The notes beneath the pieces are model-generated. The model had not been told where the DNA came from, searched no databases, and worked only from the letters and a program-made list of their open reading frames with translations. Both the position numbers and the translations under genes were made by a program. Positions 21,540 through 31,891 of a DNA stretch of 64,000 bases are shown piece after piece. The stretch's first letter is position 1, and the number at the start of each line of letters is the position of its first letter. Origin of the DNA: Leptidea sinapis (taxonomy: Eukaryota > Arthropoda > Insecta > Lepidoptera > Pieridae); the NCBI RefSeq assembly GCF_905404315.1, contig NC_066309.1:4464001-4528000 (forward strand), read 5' to 3'.

Positions 21540-22399
21540 CCCGCCGCCATGGCAAGTGTCCTGATGGAATGACCCACTAGGGTTGGGCGCGGGGAAGGGC
21601 GCTGGTGTGGGACGCTACTTGCGTCGACACTCTGGCTCCTTCTCATGTCCAAGTTACGTCAGTTGGTGCTGGGGCTGCTGCTTCGACTGCCGAAGACAGC
21701 AAGCGTCGCAAATATGTCGGTCTGAGTGAGTCATACATTTTTGTGCCCCTTGGTGTCGAGACACTCGGCCTGTACAAAATACTATCTTCGCGTCTTAAGG
21801 CGACACTAAATGATAGCGAACTTGAGCGATTTGAGTTCACGGTTGCCGACTCGCGATCTATGTAACAAAGCCAACATTTCCAAAATTCTTGCGTGGAAAT
21901 CGTAATATTTTAACAGGCGCAAACAGTTTATATGCTTACAATTCTCATTATTGATTACTAATCTGAATAAATGTACCTACACAAAAAAAGTACAAGCTAT
22001 ATAAATACCTTTTCTGAGAATAGTTACTAAACAAATGCGTCATGCCGAGAAAAAACATGTTTAACTGCAATGAAAAGTGGTGCTTCAAAATAGCTCTGGA
22101 GTGTTAACTTGTAACCCACAGCAAACATTAGAAACCTACAAATAAGCCTTAAGGGTATGTGTTATATGATAAAATAGTGTTCATACCTCCAAATGGTGTA
22201 ATTACACTAATAAACTTGTCTAAAAATGCCTTGTTTGCGTGTTTTCTGCATACCCTTCGCCTTAATAAGCCTACTGGCGAGCCAAGCGCTGGCAGCTATT
22301 TCGGTCAACGGATCAGCCTAGCTATTCAACGCGGAAATGCTGCCAGTATTATTCTAACGCTTCCCCGTAATGACAGTTTTAATTTAATATAATCAAAGT
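21540..22399 (+). mobile_element. Reverse-transcriptase-associated fragment (family Z)
   Basis: It reads GKCPDGMTH, then WDATCVDTLAPSHVQVTSVG, GAAASTAED, KRRKYVGLSESYIFVPLGVE and, near 22300, QRISLAIQRGNAAS. This block follows the RT in a group of animal retroelements. A stop follows the DGMTH block and the middle is disrupted. It is the longest family Z copy here. Confidence 0.75.
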
Positions 22400-22593
22400 A
22401 TTGTAAATATAGTTATAGGATTTGTTTTGTTTGAATAAATAATTGTTATAATAACCTAACTATACTTTTAATTAATTAATATTTAGATTATCTGACTGGG
22501 AGTTGAAAGCGTTTTAAGTGTTATATAATCGACAACGTGCTTTCTAATAATATTATTTATATTAAAAATATAAAAAACTGAATTAAAATTTTC

Positions 22594-22871
22594 TACTAGA
22601 CATACACCAAGTCACAACACACACACACATAACCATTACCCACACTAACACCTATTACAATATAATAGTTAAATTTTATTGTAATATACTTATTTTTGTA
22701 TATATTATCACAATGTGTTTTGCAGCCCGGTAACTTTAAGCACAGGTATTCATTACCTATTTCAAGCTATGGTCTCTCACAATTAAAACAATAGTCTTAA
22801 TATCGATAATAAACTGTGTTTATCTATGTGATTGTGAGAAAAAATAAATATATTTTAAATTTGAATTTGAA
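22594..22871 (+). mobile_element. Probable LINE 3' UTR and tail
   Basis: AT-rich and CA-containing, with a gcagcccggtaactttaagc block and an end tttaaatttgaatttgaatg, typical of insect LINE tails. Assigned by resemblance only. Confidence 0.4.
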
Positions 22872-23300
22872 TGTAGAGCTGTAGAAAATGCTTTGCAGTC
22901 AACTAGGTGCAACTTATTTAAAATACTTTTATTTAAAATTGCATTAAAAATTTCTCAATAAATTTTTTGAAGTAATAAAAATACTTACCTACATATAATA
23001 ACATAAATGTTTCCCCTTATAACATATATTCATAATGTTATAATAACATTAACAAGATATTTAATTATAATTGTGTATAAATTACTCTAGTTAATTTTGC
23101 TATGACTGGTGGTGCTTGTTCCTCAGCCGACTCGCGTTACATATCCGAGTGTGATGGCTTATTCTCATTAAACAGCTATAAAATAAAGTGCTCAACGAGT
23201 CTTCAAAAGTATTCACTTAAAAATATTTGCAGATAACACAACCCGAGAGTTAAACAAAAATACACACGATTTAATAACACAATTAACTTAATTAATTTAA
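22872..23300. other. Intergenic, no supported gene
   Basis: AT-rich spacer before a Helitron. Confidence 0.35.
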
Positions 23301-23568
23301 TCTATACTAATATTATAAAGCTGCAGTGTTTGTTTGTTTGTTTGTTTGTTTGAACGCGCTAATCTCTGGTACTACTGGTCCGATTTGAATGATTCTTTCA
23401 GTGTTGGTTAGTCCATTTATCGAGGAAGGCCTATAGGCTATGCTTTTTTTTTCAAAATTAGGGATCCGTAATAGAATTGCTATTTTGTAACACAAGGTGT
23501 AAAATCGAATAAAACTATCGCGTGAATTTTACTTTATATGGCAAAACAACGTTTGCCGGGTCAGCTAG
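23301..23568 (+). mobile_element. Non-autonomous Helitron with internal deletion
   Basis: It starts TCTATACTAATATTATAAAG, ends gggtcagCTAG, and is flanked by A and T as expected for Helitron targets. About 75 bp of the middle present in the copies at 101-444 and 61131-61467 is missing. Confidence 0.85.
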
Positions 23569-23819
23569 TAACACAATAATAACACAATTCTGTATTTCTA
23601 TCATTATTTAATGTTCACCAATATATTTATATCTCATTTATACCTATACCATTAGTACCTAATGCCACCTTTACTATATTATATACAGTTACGTACAGAT
23701 TATAGTATCATTTAATATTTATTATTATTACAATTATTTAATTATTTTTATTTTATTTCACTGCTTACTTTGATACCTACGCAAATTAATTTGCAATGGG
23801 AAGACTAAAAGAACTTTCT
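23569..23819. other. AT-rich spacer
   Basis: No supported feature. Confidence 0.3.
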
Positions 23820-24065
23820 ACTTCAAATGTCACGAGGGGCTGCTGAAAACCAGTGTTGTGTTGGTGTCTTCTGCACTGACACAACAATATACTGAGTCAG
23901 CTCCTTTTAGTAGGGAATCACGCTCACACTGTTATTTTTATTTATTTATTTTTAATTTTTTATAATATTTGTTACGTTATTCAATTTAGTATTTTAAGAT
24001 TTTAATTAATATTGTAAATTATTGTTTTTTGTGTGAGTGTTTTTTATTGCTAATAAAGTGTGTTT
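23820..24065 (+). mobile_element. Probable LINE 3' UTR
   Basis: The ggctgctgaaaaccagtgtt block and an aataaagtgtgtttctattt end recur in weaker form near 29520-29600 and 39440-39560. Confidence 0.4.
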
Positions 24066-24103
24066 CTATTTCTATTCTATTTACGAATCATGTGGCATGC
24101 GGA

Positions 24104-24145
24104 CGGTTGACTCAGTTGGTAAGAGCGCTGGGGCGAAACTCAAAA
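24104..24145 (+). mobile_element. tRNA-derived SINE head fragment
   Basis: ggttgactcagttggtaaga resembles a tRNA D-arm and A box. The B box is missing, so this is a SINE remnant rather than a tRNA gene. Confidence 0.5.
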
Positions 24146-24265
24146 ATAACAAACTGTTTTGATTATTACATGCCTATATTAATATGCTCATATATGTTGA
24201 CATTGTATTACTTAAAAGTTTAAAATCAACATAAAACACTTATTTGTATTAAAGCAAACATATCT

Positions 24266-24271
24266 TTATTA
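24266..24271 (-). terminator. Polyadenylation signal of A4
   Basis: AATAAA on the minus strand about 35 nt past the A4 stop codon. Confidence 0.7.
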
Positions 24272-24306
24272 AATAATTTAATACACTAACATATATTATT
24301 ACAAAG

Positions 24307-24870
24307 CTAGACATTTACCTTTTCAACGGTTTCAAATTCTTCAACAACGTATACCGGAAACCGGATATTAGGCAGATTAAAAATAGGGGGCAGTCCAAAT
24401 TGCCAGTTGATAGGTTCACTAGGAACTCTTGATAATTGTAAAGGTTGGGATGAAACGTGTTCTCTTCCAGGAAGCTGTGGTGCTTTTGGAATTTCAACCC
24501 TAACTGTGGGCTTTTGTTGTTTTCCACTAACATCAACGACAGGCGACGAAGTTACCTTATTTATCGTTAATGGGGAACCGCCATTATCTTTTGATGAATA
24601 TAAATCAGCAAATTTGTATTGTGCATCAGTTTCCTCTGCATCAGGGTTCTGTTCGTTATAAACTTGCTTTTCTGGTTTTGTATTTTTAATTATTTCTTGT
24701 ATCTTGCGTAAGGCAGTGCTTGGTCTCCCAGCAGTTATGTCATCAGAATGTTTTCTTATAGCTTCAAGGATGCTTGGGTTCATCGGTGGTAGTTGGAGTC
24801 CTTGGGGAATTGGTGAATTTGGTAAAGCGCAAACTGCAGCCGCCAAACACATAAACAGGAAGATCTTCAT
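24307..24870 (-). CDS. A4: secreted proline-rich protein, family A (long form)
   Basis: 187 residues from the ATG at 24870, which directly follows acceptor tttttctgtag. Signal peptide about 1-16 (MKIFLFMCLAAAVCAL). The family core is LQLPPMNPSILEAIRKHSDD, in the place of QLPPLNVAAL of A1. It shares EQNPDAEETD, a FADLYSS-like block and IPKAPQLPGRE with A5 (EQKPDAEKTN, LADRFIS, IPKAPILPKKE), so A4 and A5 form a subgroup. The C-terminus is aromatic- and proline-rich (INWQFGLPPIFNLPN). The mature part has no cysteine. Function unknown. Open frames on the plus strand here are shadows. Confidence 0.85.
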   Translation of the reverse strand: MKIFLFMCLAAAVCALPNSPIPQGLQLPPMNPSILEAIRKHSDDITAGRPSTALRKIQEIIKNTKPEKQVYNEQNPDAEETDAQYKFADLYSSKDNGGSPLTINKVTSSPVVDVSGKQQKPTVRVEIPKAPQLPGREHVSSQPLQLSRVPSEPINWQFGLPPIFNLPNIRFPVYVVEEFETVEKVNV

Positions 24871-25009
24871 CTACAGAAAAAAAAAACAAAAGAATTATAA
24901 TAGTGATCATGTTAATCATTTACTCTTGTCCGGCCCTTTTTGTGATTGCTGAATTATAATTAATATTATCTGCTAAATTTATTAACAACAAACTATTTGT
25001 ATAACATTG

Positions 25010-25405
25010 TGAGTAGTGATAATCCCAGCCGATTAGAATACAGTGCCACTCAGGATTGTTGAATAAACCCAAAGTTTGGATTGGTATCGCAATTTCTCTC
25101 GTCACTTTGATACTTAAGGTATTACACTCTTGTTGAAGAAAGCTCCTTAAAATTAATGTTTCATTATCTTTAGTACCGTCACTTTCTTTTTCATTTTGAC
25201 AGTCAAGGATATCATGTGATGTAATGAAACATTAATTTTAAGGATGCGTTCTGCACCTAGCGGTAAGGCCAATAATTTCACTAGCTACGTGGTCCTTCGA
25301 GCCGAAACACAACAACGCTTGCACATAACTGAATCTCGGCAGAAAAAGGTGCCGCTGTGGTTCCCTCTAAGCTGGCATTTTCTGCATAGAAGCCTCCAAC
25401 TGGTA
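25010..25405 (-). mobile_element. Old RepA copy interrupted by a small hairpin element
   Basis: Degenerate RepA parts at 25010-25130 (cagtgccactcaggattgtt) and 25256-25405 (aataatttcactagctacg, catagaagcctccaactgg). About 125 bp between them contain a perfect inverted repeat. Confidence 0.65.
25144..25244. repeat. 101-bp fold-back element with 23-bp perfect arms
   Basis: Arms at 25144-25166 and 25222-25244 are exact reverse complements (tccttaaaattaatgtttca plus tta). No clear target duplication. Probably a miniature inverted-repeat element inside the old RepA. Confidence 0.8.
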
Positions 25406-26079
25406 GAAGAAGCACATGTAGGAGTTAAGGATTTGTCAATAAAAAATTATGAGGTAGAAATTCTGATAAATAAGTTAACTCAAACAAATTCTGCAGCTAA
25501 ATTGCGTCGAGTAATCGAATGGCCTATGAATAAAGTGGTCCGTAGCAGAAGATACACACTAATATAAAATTTTAACAAATCATGCAACGTCGTTCTAAAC
25601 ACATATAAGGACATATCATTCGCATTCTGATAGCGGAACGGCATAAGTCTTTTTAAAGACAATGTAAGCACTCTTTTCTCCTTAGTCATGTTTCAACCGT
25701 TACTGCCCGAATTGGTTTCCAAATTCAACAAACGTAACTTTAACTAAATAAATGTTTTACATTGCTTCTTATTGACCAAGAATATTTTAAACAACTGGGA
25801 ATAAATGCGGCAATGTAGATATATAATATAAATATGGCAGTTGAAGCTTATTATGGTGTATGTGGTATGACGTGATTAATTGTCTACGTGTATAGAACTA
25901 TATTGATATCATGACATAATTGCACAATATTATGAACACTTTAAATTCCTCCACCAACTTAAATAATTTAATGATTGGTTGTCCAATACCATTCACTTGT
26001 AAACCAATATAATTAAGAAAAGGTATTTTGGTGATCTGTAGATAATCTAGTTTTGTGTAAGAATAACACTACCATATCC
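25406..26079. other. Intergenic, no supported gene
   Basis: AT-rich. The short frames show no known domain. Confidence 0.35.
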
Positions 26080-26245
26080 TGGAATTTATTCATATTCAAA
26101 TTCAAATATTATTATTCAAAATTGGATTTAAAATCACTTATTGAACGTCAAAACTGCCACCCATTCAAAAAAGAAACTCAGCGGGCTTTTTTTTATTGTA
26201 AAACACAACTTGATTTCAACGCTAGATTATCAATTGAGAGTTATA
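26080..26245 (-). mobile_element. LINE (family Y) 3' UTR fragment
   Basis: Blocks attcaaattcaaatatt, aactgccacccattc and actcagcgggctttttttt match, in reverse, the tail downstream of the coding end at 51086-51487. Confidence 0.65.
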
Positions 26246-27360
26246 TTATCAATCCAAGTCTTGGCTAGATTCAATTCATAAAAAAAAATAATATTAATAT
26301 TTCAGGTTGGTAATAAATTATTAATAATAATAATAAAAAGGTTTAGTTGGTTCAAAAAGTTTACAGAAATCTTATAAGTAATAACAATGTGAACATTAAA
26401 GAACCAAATTGGTGTCTTGTCAGCATTATGTTGGGAATTTTACTTTTCAATGCTGGTATTCTCTAGAAACCATAGAAGCCTGACTTCGAGAATTAAATAT
26501 TTAGTAGAGTTCACTCCTTAAGAATGGATTTTCATGTAAGGCACCCGGTATGAGAAAAATATGGAGAGTAAAACCTACTCATCAAATGGGATAACGTTTT
26601 TGGTGCGCATCATTTCTTGCGACATGTATTGTATATAGAAACATGTGTGCTTTGTATTTATTAAATATTGAATTATCAAAATAGTTCATACAAATTTATA
26701 TGAGCTATGCACATAATTAAATGTTTAATTTAATATGGAGAGTATATAAAGCGCATTTCACGCCATAAAGACAATTTTTAACCTAACCTATTATTTTATA
26801 TTTTTAATATCTATAATTATTAATAAATACGCTTTTATTAGCTTCTGCTGTATGTCTGTTTGTAAACGACTCCATTGGACTTGATTTTGTTTAGTACCTA
26901 TTCAAAGACAATCGTTCTTGAGGCGTAAACTCCAGTCGTGCGTCGGAGCTGACACACACACTTTTTTTTTATTAAATATTTAAAATTAAATTAATAACAC
27001 TTACTTTTTCCAACGTGCTTCAACTTGTGTCACTTGAAGTTTGTACTGTTATTGATGCTCTCTTTAGCAAAACGTTTCATTTTAAAGGTAAGTTAATGGT
27101 CCTGAGCCCTAATAAAGCCAATTAATTAGCTTAGAATTCTAATTGCTAACATTACTGTAATGTTCTATTACAAATATCAATTGTACAACTCTTGAAATCA
27201 GCTGATTGTTATTATGTAATTCTTTTCCGTTAATTATAAGGTTAAGTCTGGAATCAGTACTAAGAATTTCTGTATTACATTCAAAAGTGAAATATTATTG
27301 CAATATAGCTTTCATAAAAAAAAACTTACAACTATATAAATTTATCTATTTAACTTGTTA
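26246..27360. other. Intergenic, no supported gene
   Basis: AT-rich. A short gcttctgctgtatgtctgtt stretch near 26838 is a weak copy of the repeat at 21105. Confidence 0.35.
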
Positions 27361-27520
27361 TACATAAATTCTACTACTCCACAGCTGATTTTATAGCAAC
27401 AGCAATGACAGTACAATATTGTATATTTCATTAAAACAGCACGATAAAAGAATCCTGTGAGAGTTTCTTGCACGGCTTCTTCTCTCTCAGAGCGCCATTT
27501 GTTTCCGAAGCAGCAGTAGT
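27361..27520 (+). mobile_element. CR1-like LINE (family X), left part, split by a Tc1-like element
   Basis: Family X blocks ctactccacagctga and cagagcgccatttgtttccg, in sense orientation. The match resumes at 29078 after the Tc1-like insertion. Confidence 0.75.
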
Positions 27521-27522
27521 AT

Positions 27523-29075
27523 CTACACTGGCCTTCAAAAGTAAGTATCACACTTTTAAAATTGGGATAACGTTTTACGTTTACAAGAAATACTTTCGAA
27601 ATAAAAAGGACTCCAAAGAGAATTTAATTTTGTACATAAAAACTTTATAGTCGGTAACCTTCTTTTAAGAATTGCCTGAAAAAAAACTTCAAAAACAAAA
27701 CCATTCCTTTTTAAAAAGTGGACGTTTCCGAATTACAATTTTACCATTCACATTTTTCTTTCTGTTTTAATTTTTTTTCAAGATCGATGGGTCTTGTTTT
27801 AAAAATTGATGCTAAAAAGCATATAACATTTATTTATCATGCCTCTTTAAGTTGAAGAATGTGCTAGGATCATGGCTTTTTGGAACTAGGCATCAGTATG
27901 CGTCGCACTGCAAGGATGGTGGGTGTGACGGTACGAACGGTCCAGAAGGTAAAGCGAAGGTACGAAGAGACTGGACACCATCTGAGGAGACCTTGTAATG
28001 GCAGACCCAGGTGTACCAGTGCCCGAGAAGATCGTTATATTATTTCCACTGTGTTAAGAAATCGCCACCAAAATGCAGTTGAAGTCCAGCAACAGCTACT
28101 TCAGACCCGGAGGGACTACATTAGTGACAGTACAGTGAGAAGAAGACTTGCTGAAGCAAATTTGAAACCCCGAAGACCAGCGAGTGGGCCAAAACTCGAG
28201 AGACAGCATCGAGTAGCGAGACTGCGATACGCCCGTGAACACATGCAGTGGGATGAAGAAGAATGTTCAAGAATTTTGTTTGCAGATGAGTCTCGATTCT
28301 CCCTTTACACTTCTGATGGAAGGCGAAGTGTTTACAGGCGACGTGGTGAGCGATACCTTCAAGCCTGCATCTCAGAAAGAGTCCAATACGGTGGAGGCAG
28401 TGTACATGCATGGGCTGGCATATCTTCAGAAGGTCGCACAGAGCTAGTTGCCATAGAAAATGGCACCCTCACTGAGCAAAGATATGCTCAACAGATTCTC
28501 AATGAGTATGCAGGGCCGTATTTAGCAAATATGTGTGATGGATCGATGCTGATGCATGATAATGCCCGGCCACACATGGCTCATATCGTACAAGAGTATA
28601 TTCAGGAGGTCGGTATCAGCGTGATGGCTTGGCCATCAAGAAGTCCTGATCTCAACCCGATTGAACACGCCTGGGATGAGCTTGGCAGGCTAGTCAGAAA
28701 TCGCAGACCACCACCTAATACCCTCAGGGCACAAGAATGGGAGAATATTCCCCAACATCAGCTCCGAAACCTAGTGTTCAGTATGCCAAACCGGCTCGAA
28801 GCTGTAATCAGAGCTCGAGGAGGCAATACCAGTTATTAAAAATTAAATAACTTGTAATACATTTTAGTTGAATTTTTTTACAGTAAACTAAAAATGTATA
28901 TTTTCATTGTTTTATATTTTTTAAGTTAAAAATGTTACTAATGTATAATTTTAGTTTCTAAGAATTAAAGCCTATAAAATTTGCAACAAAACGTTTTTAA
29001 TCTTAAATCTCTACCTTCTATAGTTAAGAAAAAAAATTAATTTGAAAAGTGTGATACTTACTTTTGCAGGTGTAG
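27523..29075 (+). mobile_element. Tc1-like DNA transposon, nearly complete (about 1.55 kb)
   Basis: Inverted ends share caaaagtaagtatcacactt at 27537-27556 and, reversed, at 29044-29064, with outer ctacac on both sides. A TA dinucleotide flanks each end, the Tc1/mariner target. The transposase lies between. It inserted into LINE family X, whose halves flank it. The left end has a few extra bases between the outer and inner parts of the repeat. Confidence 0.85.
27880..28839 (+). CDS. Tc1-like transposase, DD34E, N-terminus damaged
   Basis: 319 residues of open frame. The N-terminal helix-turn-helix reads ISMRRTARMVGVTVRTVQKV. A second DNA-binding segment follows, with GRPRCTSAREDRYI and STVRRRLAEANL. 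The catalytic triad is in ILFADESRFSLY, SMLMHDNARPHMAH and SPDLNPIEHAWDELGR, with 34 residues between the second Asp and the Glu. The usual WAGISSEGRTELV block is present. The open frame begins at a TTG; a natural ATG start would lie about 35 nt upstream at 27839, but a TAA follows it after two codons and a base is missing from the T run near 27877-27881. The C-terminal two thirds are intact. It is therefore probably inactive unless started internally at ATG 27898. Confidence 0.85.
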   Translation: MELGISMRRTARMVGVTVRTVQKVKRRYEETGHHLRRPCNGRPRCTSAREDRYIISTVLRNRHQNAVEVQQQLLQTRRDYISDSTVRRRLAEANLKPRRPASGPKLERQHRVARLRYAREHMQWDEEECSRILFADESRFSLYTSDGRRSVYRRRGERYLQACISERVQYGGGSVHAWAGISSEGRTELVAIENGTLTEQRYAQQILNEYAGPYLANMCDGSMLMHDNARPHMAHIVQEYIQEVGISVMAWPSRSPDLNPIEHAWDELGRLVRNRRPPPNTLRAQEWENIPQHQLRNLVFSMPNRLEAVIRARGGNTSY

Positions 29076-29077
29076 TA

Positions 29078-29150
29078 TATTAGAAATGACATCAAATAGA
29101 CTGATAAGGGAACATATTTTGAGAAAATAAATGCTTTTTATGCCTTTAAA
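29078..29150 (+). mobile_element. CR1-like LINE (family X), right part with tail
   Basis: Continues family X after the Tc1-like insertion (gaaatgacatcaaa, gagaaaataaatgc) and ends with two tails of the 9-bp type (tgctttttatgcctttaaaa). Confidence 0.75.
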
Positions 29151-29519
29151 ATAGATGTGTCTGTTTTGCTGTATCAAAATAACAGATTCTTTACTAAATG
29201 CATATCAATGTTAGGTTTGCCTTTTTCTTCACTAAAGGAATATATACTACTGTCTGTCTTTTTGATCTCCAAAACACCTGTTTGAAGCTAATTTTATAAG
29301 CGGTAACCTTTTTTGAAACGATATTATATTCCGCAACATGATTTATACAAAAACAAATCAACGCGTATTTAGACTACTGCACTACGTATTTTAGAAATAT
29401 CAAAGACGATATAATATTATGTATAAACAGCATTTATGTGGTTCAATATCATATTCATTTACTGCGCTATCGTACACAAAAATGGCATTCATAATTTCAA
29501 CGCAGTCCCCATGAAAATA
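29151..29519. other. Intergenic, no supported gene
   Basis: AT-rich, nothing assigned. Confidence 0.35.
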
Positions 29520-29600
29520 AAAATGAAGGTAGCTACTGAAAATCAGTGTTGGGTTATACCCAACTAATATGCTGAGTAGCAAACCTTTTTGGGACAAAAC
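29520..29600 (+). repeat. LINE 3' UTR fragment (as 23820-24065)
   Basis: gctactgaaaatcagtgttg followed by ctgagtagcaaacc, a diverged copy of the block at 23835-23910. Confidence 0.4.
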
Positions 29601-29723
29601 ACTGCAAACACCACCTTATTATGTTGATATATAATAAGCCTTACTTTAGTTTTTAATGTATGTTAGTTTTAATGAGATAAGGCATATTATAGTAATTTTT
29701 TAGATAAGTTTTTATCTGTACAG

Positions 29724-29850
29724 GTCTTGAAACGTCGGGTTAACTAAAAATAATAATAAATATGTAACTTTTACGCAAAAATCTTATTAAAAAACAAGTT
29801 ACAATTACGCGCGTTTTAATCCTATACAAGTGTTTCATTTAAATATTATA
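29724..29850 (-). repeat. Dispersed repeat P, copy 2
   Basis: cttgaaacgtcgggttaact, cttttacgcaaaaatctta and acgcgcgttttaatcc, the reverse of 9985-10112. Confidence 0.6.
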
Positions 29851-30009
29851 CCCATCCCTAGGAAAGTGCTCAACGCCGCTAAAGAAGTTTACACTTCAAA
29901 AAATCGTAGTGGCTTATTTATCACAAAATTTAACTTGAAATTGAAAGTGAAATATTAAGTATTCAATTCAATTGAATAAATCGAGTTAGTGGGGATTTCT
30001 TATTTATTC

Positions 30010-30420
30010 TTTCTTCACAGTCGTTCCCTTATTGCTGAGGATCGTGACTCCGCCTGAGTTCGTCTACAGCTTTCCTCCATCTGTTTCGGTCTGCCGCATG
30101 GTGGAGTGCGATTCTGATGGGTTGGTTAGTCTGCTCGGATATTTGGTCAGACCAGCGTCATAGGCTCCGGCCTCTTGGTCTATTCCCCTCAATTTTCCCG
30201 GTGACCATCAAACGTTCTAGGTTATCAGCACCGCGTCGTGCAATGTGGCCAAAGTATCTCATGATCCGCTGCAGACTTATAGTGGATAGACGTGGACTGC
30301 TCCCTATTTTTAGCTTTTAAGGATCGAAACGTTAGTGCGGTAAGCCGTCCATGATATCCTTAGCATGCGGCGCCAGCACCACATCTCAAACGCATCAATC
30401 CGTTGTCTGTCAGTCGATTT
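30010..30420 (-). mobile_element. RTE-like LINE C-terminal fragment (subfamily 2)
   Basis: The reverse complement matches the plus-strand copy at 43076-43495 block by block (gacagacaacggattgatgc, gttgtgctggcgccgcatgc region). It codes for the region after the RT that contains FEMWCWRRMLRI-like residues. Broken by stops. Confidence 0.7.
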
Positions 30421-30605
30421 CAGCGTCCAAGTTTCTCTTATTTATTAAGGAAACAAATAAGATATATCACTATAGTAAAAAAAATATATTGGCATGCAAT
30501 GTAGTAGTAGTAGTTACACTTATAACAAAAGTATATATATGTATATACAAACATGTCTCCAGAACGTTTAGATAAGAAGACAACATAATTAATAGCCGAT
30601 AATAC

Positions 30606-30895
30606 AATAAATGAATATTTTTTATGACAGTAAGCTGATGGTAATTGATATGCCCTGCCCATTACAATGCAGTGCGGCTCGGGATTCTTGAAAAACCTAA
30701 TAATCCTGAGCGGCACTACAATAATTGTGCTTAAGACATAAGATGATAAGTCTTATTGTCCCAGTAATTTCACTAGCTACGGGGCCCTTCAGACCGAAAC
30801 ACTAATGCGTACATTACTGCTTCACGACAGAAATAGGCGCCGTTGTGGTACCCATAATCTAGCCGGCATCCTGTGCAAAGGAGCCTCCTACTGGT
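30606..30895 (-). mobile_element. RepA with 3'-end deletion
   Basis: It lacks the gggacgagacgagcagg segment but is otherwise complete, ending ggagcctcctactgg. Confidence 0.8.
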
Positions 30896-31377
30896 GACAA
30901 ATCAAGACGACAGATATACTAGTGGATATAGTAATAAAGGAAGATACAAGGCTTAAAGTATAATAATCATTGTATTAACTTATTCTTTAATTAAGGAGTA
31001 GAGGAGTGTGAAAACATAAACATAACTGTAAGAATCCAATTAAGAACACGTTGGTTTAAACATGGCATTGATGACAAATAGAAAGAATGGAGCGCTTCAG
31101 ACGATGACCGCTGATAAAAAATAATGTGAAATGGCCGGCGAATTATCTATGATAAAATTTCAAGAAATAAAATAAAGATGTTTTTCGTTGTAACCTCATA
31201 CAGACTTAGATAACCTGGATTAGGGACACAATGGAACCCACAAACCTACATACCTACACATAGAATGATAAGAGTAAAAAAAAATGACTAAAAACTACCA
31301 TTACAGCAGGAGGGATTCGAAAAAATTCTCTTATAATTAAGTAATATATGAAATGATATATTAATCCAATGCCTTCT
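30896..31377. other. Intergenic, no supported gene
   Basis: AT-rich, nothing assigned. Confidence 0.35.
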
Positions 31378-31470
31378 GTTTGTTTCCAGTGAACTCCTGA
31401 TTAATGAACGGATTTTAACGGGGATTACTTCATGGAGTGCAGTTTAGTCCAACTGGGACAGTTTTCTATT
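31378..31470 (+). mobile_element. Helitron fragment
   Basis: aatgaacggattttaacggg and gattacttcatggagtgcag match the interior of the Helitron at 54007-54347. The ends are missing. Confidence 0.6.
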
Positions 31471-31559
31471 ATCTTGGACTTATAGTACATTTTATTATAT
31501 CTTGGATAATTATATACTTCTGTGAACACGTTGAAAAAAATAGCTGCTATAGTTAGCCT

Positions 31560-31705
31560 CTATTTTCAACAGCGCACGCAATCTCAAACAAAGTGACTAA
31601 CGATATCGATGTAAGACATAGCTGTCATGCACACTAAAACAATAAGCCTGGCCTATTGTCATGCGTTGCCTAACAGCCAGAGGCTCTATCTAGACGATAA
31701 ATTAT
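31560..31705 (+). mobile_element. Small inverted-repeat element (family M) fragment
   Basis: It carries tgcacactaaaacaataagc, cctggcct and gaggctctatctagacgat, the right half of the elements at 61945-62180 and 63594-63832. Confidence 0.55.
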
Positions 31706-31811
31706 TTATCAATATTATCATAACAATAATTAGGTTTTACTTTACACACTTTCTTTTTGTTGTTAAAACTAGTGAATCTAAATAATTTCTACGACAATTT
31801 TCCAATATAAT

Positions 31812-31817
31812 TTTATT
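31812..31817 (-). terminator. Polyadenylation signal of B1
   Basis: AATAAA on the minus strand, about 75 nt past the stop codon. Confidence 0.65.
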
Positions 31818-31891
31818 TATTCTTTTCAATGAAGTCTATTTACAACGTTAAAATGACAATAGGTCCAACATCTATATCAAACTTAAAGTCA

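Noticed and set aside
24307..24870. A4 as an antimicrobial or silk seroin-like protein
   Set aside because: Proline richness alone is not enough, and I could not match diagnostic motifs of either family.
27880..28839. Tc1 transposase as a domesticated host gene
   Set aside because: It still sits between matching inverted ends and TA sites and has N-terminal lesions, so it is a transposon copy.
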